Shown here: piece by piece, positions 56,326 to 63,928 of the stretch
Numbering within the stretch: the first letter of the stretch is position 1
Layout: the number at the start of each line of letters is the position of its first letter
Origin: a virus
Strand: one strand, 5' to 3'
IMG/VR virus record: IMGVR_UViG_3300047550_002546
Location: 1-64,000 of that record
DNA length: 64,000 nt
Position numbers and translations under genes: made by a program
Notes under the pieces: generated by a model
What the model saw: only the letters and a program-made list of their open reading frames with translations
The model's database searches: none
Told to the model about the DNA's origin: nothing

Positions 56326-56516
56326 GTCTCGCCTTTCGTTCGATAGCAGCGGACCGCGTTTGATGCGGCTGAGGCGAAATTGCCACCCTCGCCGAGATAG
56401 GATCTGCCGTCGGCGTGAATCATCACCCGGTAGGTGTCGCCACGAGGGTCACAGTCGAACGGTTTCAGCGTCGACATCAGAGCTTTGTGTGCGGTCAGTA
56501 TCTCGTTGTCGGTCAC
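56322..56516 (-). CDS. Hypothetical protein (64 aa)
   Basis: Helix then beta (YRVMIHADGRSYLGEGGNFASAASNAVRCY), like small conserved phage proteins with a RNase-H-inhibitor-like shape, not assigned. Coupled by ATGA on both sides. Confidence 0.6.
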   Translation of the reverse strand: MTDNEILTAHKALMSTLKPFDCDPRGDTYRVMIHADGRSYLGEGGNFASAASNAVRCYRTKGET

Positions 56517-56866
56517 TTGGTTTCCTCGATATAGATGACGACACGAGGATTCGCTTTGTCCGGGGCGGTGATCTCGACGGGCTTGTAAGTTAGCGCCGAA
56601 TCGTTCGCGACGACACCAGCATCAGCCAGACCATCAAAAACCGCCTTGAGGGAAGAAAGGAGGTTGTCTCTATCCCGGCTTCGCTTGTCCTTGAACGTGA
56701 ACACGCAAAGCACGCTGGCTGCTTTCCACATCGGCTTTCCGTGAACAATCGCAGCCGCAAAAGCATTCTCCCTTGCCGCCTTTGTAGCCTTCGCCTTGAC
56801 TCTCCAGTGAACGCGAGCGTTTGGACTGAGTTCCTTGGCCGGAAGCGGAACAGAAATGCTGATCAC
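56513..56866 (-). CDS. rusA: RusA-type Holliday junction resolvase
   Basis: LPAKELSPNARVHWRVKAKATKAAREN (residues 8-34) and the catalytic segment SRDRDNLLSSLKAVFDGLADAGVVANDS (Asp residues within DxDN and the later D) match RusA. 117 residues is the normal length. It would resolve recombination or replication junctions before packaging. Confidence 0.9.
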   Translation of the reverse strand: MISISVPLPAKELSPNARVHWRVKAKATKAARENAFAAAIVHGKPMWKAASVLCVFTFKDKRSRDRDNLLSSLKAVFDGLADAGVVANDSALTYKPVEITAPDKANPRVVIYIEETK

Positions 56867-57285
56867 GGAAACGCCCCTCTAAGCTGTTCGAGATATGGCT
56901 GAACCCAATCAATCGTCGCATCGGCACAGAGAATCCCGGCAATGAACTTCCCGGATGCCTGTTTGACCTCAGCTTCGTCAAGCTCGCCTTTTTTCCACTT
57001 AATCCACAGCGACAAAATCCTTCCGTCGATGAGGTGTTCGTGAAAGAACTGGTGATGCGCACGAGCACTGAGATTGATCAGATTCGAAAGAAGATCGGGG
57101 CGACGACCGACCGAAAAGATATGATTCACTTCAGACGCCCGGACAGGCAACCCGGAGAGTTCTGGAATCCATTTCCTAAACTCGCAATCCGGGTTTGCCG
57201 CGCGGTACGAATCCCGCAACGCTCGATCCTCACTGGGGCGGGAGTTTGTCGGGCTGCGGTGTCGGAGTCGTCCGGTTCGCTTCAT
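56863..57285 (-). CDS. HNH nuclease-like protein (140 aa)
   Basis: SEVNHIFSVGRRPDLLSNLINLSARAHHQFFHEH (residues 51-84) has the H-N-H order of HNH nucleases, as in phage NinG-like proteins that sit next to rusA. The usual Cys pairs are missing, though NPDCEF precedes. The ATG lies one base from dyad copy 18. Confidence 0.75.
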   Translation of the reverse strand: MKRTGRLRHRSPTNSRPSEDRALRDSYRAANPDCEFRKWIPELSGLPVRASEVNHIFSVGRRPDLLSNLINLSARAHHQFFHEHLIDGRILSLWIKWKKGELDEAEVKQASGKFIAGILCADATIDWVQPYLEQLRGAFP

Positions 57286-57286
57286 G

Positions 57287-57305
57287 GAAGTATATTAGAA
57301 ACTTC
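57287..57305 (-). promoter_or_regulatory. Dyad element (copy 18), - strand
   Basis: On the - strand GAAGTT-TCTAATA-TACTTC. TTGCCT, 17 nt, TAATAT: a good promoter whose start would fall at the ATG at 57285. A leaderless transcript is likely. Confidence 0.75.
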
Positions 57306-57311
57306 CCATTC

Positions 57312-58604
57312 TCAAGGCAAGGCGAGGGCGTCGTCGATTCTTTTTCCAATCCAGCGGACAACTGGAATCGCCCATGAATTCCCGATGGCTTTGTATCGCG
57401 GCCCATCTGGACACTCCGATTCAGGCTTTCCTCTCCATGGAATGCGGGTCCAGTTATCAGGGAACCCCTGAAGCCGCTCCGTCTCAACTGGAGTCAATCG
57501 GCGAACTCGCATTTTTGTGTCACGGACGCACGGGGCGGAACCGGACGCGGAACCGCCATTCGTTCCAAGTGTCCCTGAAATATCGCCAACAGAAAGATTG
57601 GTTCCCCGCGTCTGAAACACGACAACCTGAGCATTCGGGTCCGATGATTGAGTTATCGCACCAACCGCATCGCCAGTTTCGTAGCAGCCAGAATTTCCTG
57701 TCGTCCTGAATGCAATCGCAACCTGACCGCCGCCATTGGCGTGGGAACCGTCGTGATTCATGGATCTCAGCGTCGGGCTGATGTCGCCAGCATCTGAACC
57801 GGAGTCCTTGCATGAAAACGCGATGTAAGTTTCCAGCGTATGATCGTGAGCCGAGTTGCCTTTTGCGCGAAGACAGTTCGCTACTGAATCATCGCCAGCA
57901 ACGCTGCCTTCAGGTGTTCGGGGATCTTGCTGCCTCGCTTCTCTGCTCTGCGGAGAATCCCGGCGCACGCCATCGAACTCAAATAATACTTGGGCGGGAT
58001 CGATTCCGTCGGTTCGAGAACTTGCGACAACGAACACACGCTTGCGTCGTTGGGCCAGTCCGCAATATTGGGCATCAAGAACCCTCCACGCGACGATTCT
58101 CTGGGGTCCAACAACAACACCAGCGTTCGGCCACCTTCCCCCTGCTGCGACGAGTTCGCAAACCTCCCCAGACAGTTTTCCAAGAAAGCAACCGAATGCG
58201 TTGTCGCTTGTTCGCAGGACTCCGGGGACGTTTTCCCAGAAGACAACACAGGGTCGACTTCCTCGAACAAGTCTCGCTGAATCAATGGCATCGGCAATCT
58301 CGCAAAACGTGAGTGACAATTGGCCGCGAGGATCGGAAAGTGAACCATGAAGCCCCGCGACAGAAAACCCTTGGCATGGAGTTCCGCCACAGAACACATC
58401 CGGCGAGTTGATCTTGCCTGTATGCAGCATTTCCGGGATTGCTCGCATGTCGCCAAGGTTCTTGACAGACGGGAACCGATGAGCAAGCAACGCCGAAGGG
58501 AACTTCTCAATCTCGGCAAACCACGATGCACGCCACCCTAAAGGCTCCCATGCAACAGAAGCCGCCTCAATTCCGCTGCACACAGAACCAAATGTAATCG
58601 TCAC
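57312..58604 (-). CDS. C5-cytosine DNA methyltransferase
   Basis: All main motifs are present: I FGSVCSGIEAA (5-15), IV GGTPCQGFS with catalytic Cys77, VI WENVPG (123-128), VIII QRRKRVFVV, and X GNSWAIPVV near the end. A 430-residue enzyme with a Ser/Gly/Asp-rich target-recognition region. No matching restriction gene follows, so it is likely for self-protection. The target sequence cannot be read from the protein. Confidence 0.9.
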   Translation of the reverse strand: MTITFGSVCSGIEAASVAWEPLGWRASWFAEIEKFPSALLAHRFPSVKNLGDMRAIPEMLHTGKINSPDVFCGGTPCQGFSVAGLHGSLSDPRGQLSLTFCEIADAIDSARLVRGSRPCVVFWENVPGVLRTSDNAFGCFLGKLSGEVCELVAAGGRWPNAGVVVGPQRIVAWRVLDAQYCGLAQRRKRVFVVASSRTDGIDPAQVLFEFDGVRRDSPQSREARQQDPRTPEGSVAGDDSVANCLRAKGNSAHDHTLETYIAFSCKDSGSDAGDISPTLRSMNHDGSHANGGGQVAIAFRTTGNSGCYETGDAVGAITQSSDPNAQVVVFQTRGTNLSVGDISGTLGTNGGSASGSAPCVRDTKMRVRRLTPVETERLQGFPDNWTRIPWRGKPESECPDGPRYKAIGNSWAIPVVRWIGKRIDDALALP

Positions 58605-58885
58605 GTTGCCCGCCGTCGCTCGTACTCTTCCTCACACGCCACGCAAACCGAGTATTTCGGCCTGTCGTGAACATCCGCACGTTCCAGAATCGCAACCTCA
58701 AACGTCACTCGCGGCATGATGTCGCTCACATCACGACCGCAGAGTGATTTCCCGTTGTGATCGGCTTCGATTCGCACCGCGCCGTCGTCGCCAAGCTTCT
58801 TTTCACTGAGAATCGCCGGAACCGCATGAACTGGAGCAGACAAACGATCTGACGTGTACCCGGAAATGAACGCAAAATGTGACAT
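58601..58885 (-). CDS. Hypothetical protein (94 aa)
   Basis: ATGA overlap with the methyltransferase. A CxxC pair at the end (YSVCVACEEEYERRR). Not recognised. Confidence 0.6.
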   Translation of the reverse strand: MSHFAFISGYTSDRLSAPVHAVPAILSEKKLGDDGAVRIEADHNGKSLCGRDVSDIMPRVTFEVAILERADVHDRPKYSVCVACEEEYERRRAT

Positions 58886-58894
58886 TGGAGCCTT

Positions 58895-59332
58895 TCAGGG
58901 TTGACAGTCCGCAAGGACTGGCATTGCCAGTGCTTCAGAAAACGACCGCGCGAAGTGGATATCCGGGAGCCAGCAAAAGATATTCTCACGATGCCCGACG
59001 ACCATGACCTCGCGAAGCAGTCCATATGCCATCCCGAGTTCCACATGACGACCGCCGCGAGAATACGGACTGTTTTCGGGTTCCGTGAACGCAATCAGCA
59101 GATCGCAGGCGGATACATCCTCTGCATCTTCCTCTGCGAACCTCTGTCGGTTTTTAATTGCCTCTTCGCTCATTTCACCGTTGTCGCCATCGGGAGGTGA
59201 ATCCGATCCACCGATGGTGTGATCTCCGGTCAACCATCGGCTGGTGACGACGTGGCCAAGGCTTTCGAGCTTGTCACGGTATCCGCAAAGCTCGACACGT
59301 CGCCCGTATCTGGACGCCAAATAAATCTTCAC
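58895..59332 (-). CDS. Nucleoside 2-deoxyribosyltransferase-like protein
   Basis: KIYLASRYGRRVELCGYRDKLESLGHVVTSRWL (residues 2-34), then DVSACDLLIAFTEPENSPYSRGGRHVELGMAYGL, match the DRT-like/DUF4406 fold with the conserved Glu (HVELG) as nucleophile candidate. GTG 59332 is behind GGAGA. It may exchange bases in nucleosides or remodel nucleotide pools for the phage. Confidence 0.75.
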   Translation of the reverse strand: MKIYLASRYGRRVELCGYRDKLESLGHVVTSRWLTGDHTIGGSDSPPDGDNGEMSEEAIKNRQRFAEEDAEDVSACDLLIAFTEPENSPYSRGGRHVELGMAYGLLREVMVVGHRENIFCWLPDIHFARSFSEALAMPVLADCQP

Positions 59333-59348
59333 TGACAGTTCTCCTGAA

Positions 59349-59669
59349 TTAGTCACACCCAAGGGCAGGCCACATATTTTTCAGCCACCGATACGCAGCG
59401 GCGACCGACTTGCATGGGGTCAAACTCGACCTACAAGCCACCGAATCGACTGTCGTGTGAAATCGGCTGAGTTCGGCGACGAGTTCGCCTTTTGCGGTGT
59501 AAAACACGTTTGCCGTTCCCAATTCACCAGAGACGGTGATTGACTTCTTTTTGTAGAGCCACCTCACAGCGTCAGTTCTACTGCGAACGTGGATAGCCCT
59601 GACGACGCTCCTCGCGCCCGGCAATCCCTTCAGCCTCACGAACTGAGGCGGCTTGACAGTAGCTTTCAT
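59349..59669 (-). CDS. Hypothetical protein (106 aa)
   Basis: Basic, mixed fold; ribosome site AGGGGGAG before the ATG. A helix near residue 32 (RTDAVRWLYKKKSITV) and a beta segment. Not recognised. Confidence 0.65.
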   Translation of the reverse strand: MKATVKPPQFVRLKGLPGARSVVRAIHVRSRTDAVRWLYKKKSITVSGELGTANVFYTAKGELVAELSRFHTTVDSVACRSSLTPCKSVAAAYRWLKNMWPALGCD

Positions 59670-59682
59670 CGCTCCCCCTTTC

Positions 59683-60006
59683 TCATTCAGACAACGGCAA
59701 CGGCATGTGAGATTTAATCAACGCCAAAACCTCTCCCGCCAAGGCCGACACTCGGCTTCCGACCAGAAGCCCGATTTCCTTGCCGCACTTACTCACCGCT
59801 GTTTTTGGCTGTAGCTGCCGCAAGGTGTACGAATCTGTCGTTACTGATGCCGTATTCTCGCCAATTGAGAACGTCGCAAGCCCCAACGAGTATTCGCGGT
59901 TAATACCTACGACTGCTTCCCATTTCTTGAGAAGCTCCAGCAGCTTTGCGGACTGAACAATGTCTTCTTCGGTAACGCTGATTTTCATTTTGGTTTCCAT
60001 AGCCAT
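59683..60006 (-). CDS. Hypothetical protein (107 aa)
   Basis: Starts at ATG 60006 (GGGAG upstream); GTG 60018 is possible. Helical start (VTEEDIVQSAKLLELLKKWEAVVG), beta middle (LGLATFSIGENTASVTTDSY). First gene after dyad copy 19. Confidence 0.6.
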   Translation of the reverse strand: MAMETKMKISVTEEDIVQSAKLLELLKKWEAVVGINREYSLGLATFSIGENTASVTTDSYTLRQLQPKTAVSKCGKEIGLLVGSRVSALAGEVLALIKSHMPLPLSE

Positions 60007-60052
60007 GTGACCATCCACTCCCCAGTTTACGCACGCCAGACGATTCAGATCA

Positions 60053-60071
60053 GAAGTTTTTTAGAAACTTC
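60053..60071 (-). promoter_or_regulatory. Perfect dyad element (copy 19), - strand
   Basis: GAAGTT-TCTAAAA-AACTTC on the - strand. It touches the stop of dnaB (60072) and lies 46 nt before ATG 60006, so a new unit starts here. Confidence 0.7.
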
Positions 60072-61448
60072 TCAAAATTGTTGCGAATTTGATTCGTCAG
60101 CAGGTTTCTGGTCTTCAAACCGCATCGTTTCTTTTCGCCACTGCAAATTGACGATGCCAACTGGCCCGGAGCGATGCTTGGCAATGATGATCTCCGCCAA
60201 TCCGGGTCGGTCTTCTGGATCGTAGGCATCTGGGCGGTGAAGAAACATGACGATATCCGCATCCTGTTCAATGGCCCCGCTCTCTCGCAAATCAGCGAGG
60301 CGAGGTCGCTTGTCGTCGCGAGTCTCAACGCCGCGATTCAATTGACTCAGGCAAATCACGGGCACATCCAAGTCTTTGGACAGTGCTTTCAGCCTTCTAG
60401 AAATCGCCGCCACCTGATTTTCGCGAGTCGCCTTCTTGTCTTCTGGCTCAATCAATTGCAGATAGTCGATGATGATGATTCCAAGCCCATGCTTTCGCTT
60501 AATCCTGCGGGCAATCGCCTTGATCTGAGCTACCGATCTTGACGCGGTGTCGTCAATCCACATGTTCCCTTGCTGCGAAAGTTCGCTGGACGCCTCCAAG
60601 ATTGCGTGCCTGTCGGCTGGTGCGATATTACCCTTCCGAATCGCGTGGCCATCCACCTTCGATCGAATCGCAAGAAACCTTTCCGCCAACTCCAGCTTCG
60701 ACTGCTCCAGACTAAACATGAGAGTTGACACACCGCTGGAAATGAACCAGTCCGCCAAATTGCAGACGAATGCGGTCTTGCCCATTGACGGGCGTGCGGC
60801 CAGAATCGTAAGAGTCGTCTTGTGAAACCCATTTGTCATCAGGTCGACGTCAGTGAAACCACTCGAAACACCGGCTACAGCGGTCGGATTCTTGGATCTG
60901 TGATCAATCGCAGCGATCGTCTCCACGAGGATATCGCCAATCGACATTTCCTGATTCGATGACTTCTGCTGGTCCGCAAGCGCAAACAACGCTCGTTCAT
61001 GCTCCTCAAGAACGTCGTCTCCGTCAGCACGAATCGACCGAAGGGAGTCTTGGCAAATGCCTTGAAGCGAACGCAAAGACCATTTTTCTACAACAATTCC
61101 GGCGTAGTGCGCCGCATGTCCGGAGTGAGGAACGGACTCCAGCAATTGCAGGATGAACGGAACTCCACCGACTTCACTCAGAACTCCGGTCGCATCCAGT
61201 TTCTCGGCTACCGTCACGGCATCGGCGGGCTTTCCGTTGTCAATCAGGGCACTGATGATTTTGTAAACCGAACAGTGAACATCGCTGTAGAAGTGCTCAG
61301 GCTTCACCAACTCGCAGATGTCGTCATAGACTCGATTGTCGAGCAAAAGTGAGCCGATAAGTGCTCGTTCCGATTCAAGATGCTGCGGCGGGACATCAAG
61401 GTCGTTGATTGATTTGGTTCGCGGTTTCGATGGGGATTGGACTGTCAT
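60072..61448 (-). CDS. dnaB: Replicative DNA helicase (DnaB)
   Basis: 458 residues. DnaB amino domain (LDVPPQHLESERALIGSLLLD, EHFYSDVHCSVYKIISALID) and RecA-like core: Walker A ARPSMGKTA (218-226), SLEQSKLEL, Walker B IIIIDYLQLI, and the end SGAIEQDADIVMFLHRP...IIAKHRSGPVG. ATG 61448 chosen because the frame upstream runs into the gene before. Unwinds phage DNA ahead of the replicase. Confidence 0.95.
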   Translation of the reverse strand: MTVQSPSKPRTKSINDLDVPPQHLESERALIGSLLLDNRVYDDICELVKPEHFYSDVHCSVYKIISALIDNGKPADAVTVAEKLDATGVLSEVGGVPFILQLLESVPHSGHAAHYAGIVVEKWSLRSLQGICQDSLRSIRADGDDVLEEHERALFALADQQKSSNQEMSIGDILVETIAAIDHRSKNPTAVAGVSSGFTDVDLMTNGFHKTTLTILAARPSMGKTAFVCNLADWFISSGVSTLMFSLEQSKLELAERFLAIRSKVDGHAIRKGNIAPADRHAILEASSELSQQGNMWIDDTASRSVAQIKAIARRIKRKHGLGIIIIDYLQLIEPEDKKATRENQVAAISRRLKALSKDLDVPVICLSQLNRGVETRDDKRPRLADLRESGAIEQDADIVMFLHRPDAYDPEDRPGLAEIIIAKHRSGPVGIVNLQWRKETMRFEDQKPADESNSQQF

Positions 61449-61461
61449 TGCAAAACTCCAT

Positions 61462-62358
61462 TCATGTGGATTGGTCAGGTGATTGAAACATCGCCGCCAG
61501 CCCAAGTGGATCTCCGGTTGACCGATTGGCGCGGCTCCATGTGATATGACGCAGCTTCCCGCGATCACGGTCAGCATCGGTAATCACTCGCCACAGCCCG
61601 TCTCGCACAATCGAAACGAAGTAGGCCACGCGACTCTCGACAGGCTCGCCGCCAAGTGCATCAACGGACAGTGCACGCTCCGCCGCCGCGATAACCTTGA
61701 GTTCGTTTTCGTGACACGGCTCAACGAGCTTCGTGTGGTTCAGCCAGTCGACGAGCTTCTGGGTGTCTTTCAGATCCGAATCTTTCAAATCCCATTTTCC
61801 GAAGTTTTCGGGGGCCGCAATGGGTTCAGGAATGGGATTAGGTGTTTTAGGATTAGGTATAAGAGTGTATTGCTTTCCGCACGTTTGCGGTATTGGTTCC
61901 GGCGCGGTTGCTGCATTAGTTTCCGCATGGTTGCTGCATTGGTTTCCGCATGGTTGCTGTATTACTGGTGATACACAATCTTCAGGTTCAGTAGGGTAGT
62001 GCTCTCTCACAAAGCCAATCTCGGAGTCCTCGATGTCCCTCGCATGCTGCGGGATCGTGATCCAATATTTACCCGGAACACCCTTCTTGCCATGCTCATA
62101 ATGCAGCCAGCCGCTTTTCACGGCCTTGTCTCTCGCTCTCGCAAGTGTTTGCCTGTCGCTAAACCCTGCCACTGGGACAAGTTGCTCGTCATACCATGTG
62201 ATCGGCCTCCGGTATCTGGCGGAGTCCTCAGTCTGGCCAATCACAACCAACAGGCTAAACGCGCCGTGGCCGATCTCGTTGATGAGGCATGTTCGCATCA
62301 TCAGTCTCATCGCCTTGTGTGCGAAGAATGGCTCTCGCTTCGGATACTCCGCCTTCAT
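61462..62358 (-). CDS. Replication organiser-like protein with HTH (298 aa)
   Basis: Residues about 10-110 (FFAHKAMRLMMRTCLINEIGHGAFSLLVVIG, SDRQTLARARDKAVKSGWLHYEHGKKGVPGKYWI) fit a winged-helix initiator domain like phage O/DnaD-type replisome organisers. A Pro/Asn linker (IPNPKTPNPIPEPI) and a second helical domain follow. It lies just before dnaB, so it probably loads the helicase at the phage origin; no origin was identified. Confidence 0.75.
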   Translation of the reverse strand: MKAEYPKREPFFAHKAMRLMMRTCLINEIGHGAFSLLVVIGQTEDSARYRRPITWYDEQLVPVAGFSDRQTLARARDKAVKSGWLHYEHGKKGVPGKYWITIPQHARDIEDSEIGFVREHYPTEPEDCVSPVIQQPCGNQCSNHAETNAATAPEPIPQTCGKQYTLIPNPKTPNPIPEPIAAPENFGKWDLKDSDLKDTQKLVDWLNHTKLVEPCHENELKVIAAAERALSVDALGGEPVESRVAYFVSIVRDGLWRVITDADRDRGKLRHITWSRANRSTGDPLGLAAMFQSPDQST

Positions 62359-62792
62359 TTCGCCCCCTTCGCGGCCTCTCGCCGTCGCTTCATGAGATCC
62401 ATCAACGTCAGGTGTGGAGGTGCTGTGCTTTCCGTAACCTCTTTCCACCCGCTTCGTTTCTGCGGTTCCGCTTTCTTGCCTCGCTTCAGGTTTTTCGCCT
62501 CAGTTCGGCGCCGGAGCCTCGCCAACGTCTTTTCCGATTTCGGTGTCTGTGCTGGCCCCGGAGGAATCAGAGAGTTGATCAGAAGCCGGTCCAGCGTCTT
62601 GAAGTAGAGCAGTCGTTTCCGGAGAACTCCGCGAGAACTGGCGTGCAATCGTCTCTGAACGCCGTCTGGCATCCGAATGTCGATGTACCACGTCAGGTGT
62701 CGTCTCCCGTCGCGTTTCCAGAGTTTGTTGTGGCTTCGCACCTCGCCGATGATTTCCGGGGGTGGAAGCAGTCGTTTTTCGTCAGGCGTCAA
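62355..62792 (-). CDS. Basic hypothetical protein (145 aa, start uncertain)
   Basis: The frame is open to 62975, but this would overlap the nuclease gene by 194 nt. TTG 62792 overlaps that gene's end and has GAGGG upstream. Very basic (ARLRRRTEAKNLKRGKKAEPQKRSG), so it may bind nucleic acid. Confidence 0.5.
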   Translation of the reverse strand: MTPDEKRLLPPPEIIGEVRSHNKLWKRDGRRHLTWYIDIRMPDGVQRRLHASSRGVLRKRLLYFKTLDRLLINSLIPPGPAQTPKSEKTLARLRRRTEAKNLKRGKKAEPQKRSGWKEVTESTAPPHLTLMDLMKRRREAAKGAK

Positions 62793-63537
62793 CGCTGGCC
62801 CTCGCTTCTTCCAGAATTTGCTTGTAGACGTCGGGATGCTGTGCCGGGAATCTGAGATTCGGCCCGGCAATCCACTCCCCTCTTTTTTCAGGATGTGGGG
62901 ACACCCATTCCATTTGGCGCCATCGTCGCGGGTCGCATCCGATATCACCCATTCGCTTTGAGCGGATACTGCCATTGATCTCGATTTCGGCGCAGATTCT
63001 CAGGGCTGAAATCTTCCATTCCGTGAGCCGAATCGGGGATGATGCCCCCGCAGGGACGTCTGGGATGTATTCCGGAAGCGGATGACGCGCAGCCGGGTTC
63101 CAGTACCTGTTTTCAAGAAAGTCTCGATTCACAAGCTCAAGTGCCGTGAACGTGACCGGAGGATCGTTCAGCCATGCCTTGATCTGTTCTCTGGTCAACC
63201 CAGATGGGGTGATGTAATTCGGCTCCGGCTTCAGGAGAATTACACCGATACTGGATAAGACGTGATCCCAATCCTGATCCGCCACCGGAACGAGCACGGC
63301 GCGAAAATCCGGCCCCGGTTGCTCGAACTCATATCGAGACGGCAGCACTTGCTTCATTACGGCGGCGTTGAGCCGCATCTTGGCCTGAACACCGACTTGA
63401 ACTCCGTCCGGATTCACCAAGAGTATGTCCCACCCGCAGGTTTCCGCATAAGGAACCCATCCTAGCTTCTTGGCTTCCGCGATAAATGCGGCACAGAGTT
63501 GTGTTTCCGTCTTGTACGGCGGCTTCCACGGCTTCAT
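62782..63537 (-). CDS. PD-(D/E)xK-like nuclease domain protein (251 aa)
   Basis: ETQLCAAFIAEAKKLGW followed by CGWDILLVNPDGVQVGVQAKMRLN (residues 34-57) has the D...QxK core of restriction-like (PD-(D/E)xK) nucleases. The rest is mixed with Trp-rich loops. ATG 63537 has GGGGAG upstream. Possibly a recombination or DNA-end enzyme. Confidence 0.7.
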   Translation of the reverse strand: MKPWKPPYKTETQLCAAFIAEAKKLGWVPYAETCGWDILLVNPDGVQVGVQAKMRLNAAVMKQVLPSRYEFEQPGPDFRAVLVPVADQDWDHVLSSIGVILLKPEPNYITPSGLTREQIKAWLNDPPVTFTALELVNRDFLENRYWNPAARHPLPEYIPDVPAGASSPIRLTEWKISALRICAEIEINGSIRSKRMGDIGCDPRRWRQMEWVSPHPEKRGEWIAGPNLRFPAQHPDVYKQILEEARASVDA

Positions 63538-63658
63538 TCGGCTCCCCAAAAACAAAACGCCGACATTGCAAGCTGTAACCATGCAATGCGGCGCGTAATC
63601 CGCCTAAGCGGTTGATTCCTGTTCTGATGTGTGGCTACAGCTTTTCATTGCAACGATC

Positions 63659-63928
63659 CTACGTGGCTTCCGATTCGGCGTCAAGAAGTTTACGGGAAAC
63701 TTCCTGTTGTGGATCGGCGCCAGTTCTTTTCCAGTACCAAGCCCCGTCAACAAACGTCGGTTCTCCGTCCGCTCCGAACGGACACTTCCAGCTGATGAAC
63801 ATCGGGCCGCGACCACGTTCACGATATAGTCTCCGCTCGTTGTACCAGTATTCAGGGCCGCGATTTTGGAAGTCGATTTGAAACGGCTTCATGTCGGGCT
63901 GCGGTTCGATTCTGACGAGATCACTCAT
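63659..63928 (-). CDS. Hypothetical protein (89 aa)
   Basis: Aromatic and Arg-rich (FQNRGPEYWYNERRLYRERGRG). Its last codons contain dyad copy 20. ATG overlaps the stop of the gene cut by the window edge. Confidence 0.65.
   Translation of the reverse strand: MSDLVRIEPQPDMKPFQIDFQNRGPEYWYNERRLYRERGRGPMFISWKCPFGADGEPTFVDGAWYWKRTGADPQQEVSRKLLDAESEAT
63685..63703 (-). promoter_or_regulatory. Perfect dyad element (copy 20), inside a gene end
   Basis: GAAGTT-TCCCGTA-AACTTC on the - strand. It lies within the last 15 codons of the gene at 63659 and 147 nt before the next gene's ATG (63537), the only copy mainly in coding DNA. Confidence 0.65.

Noticed and set aside
63604-63822. Open - strand frame between 63537 and 63928
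   Set aside because: It overlaps a better gene and a dyad copy. At most its last 14 codons could be a leader peptide.
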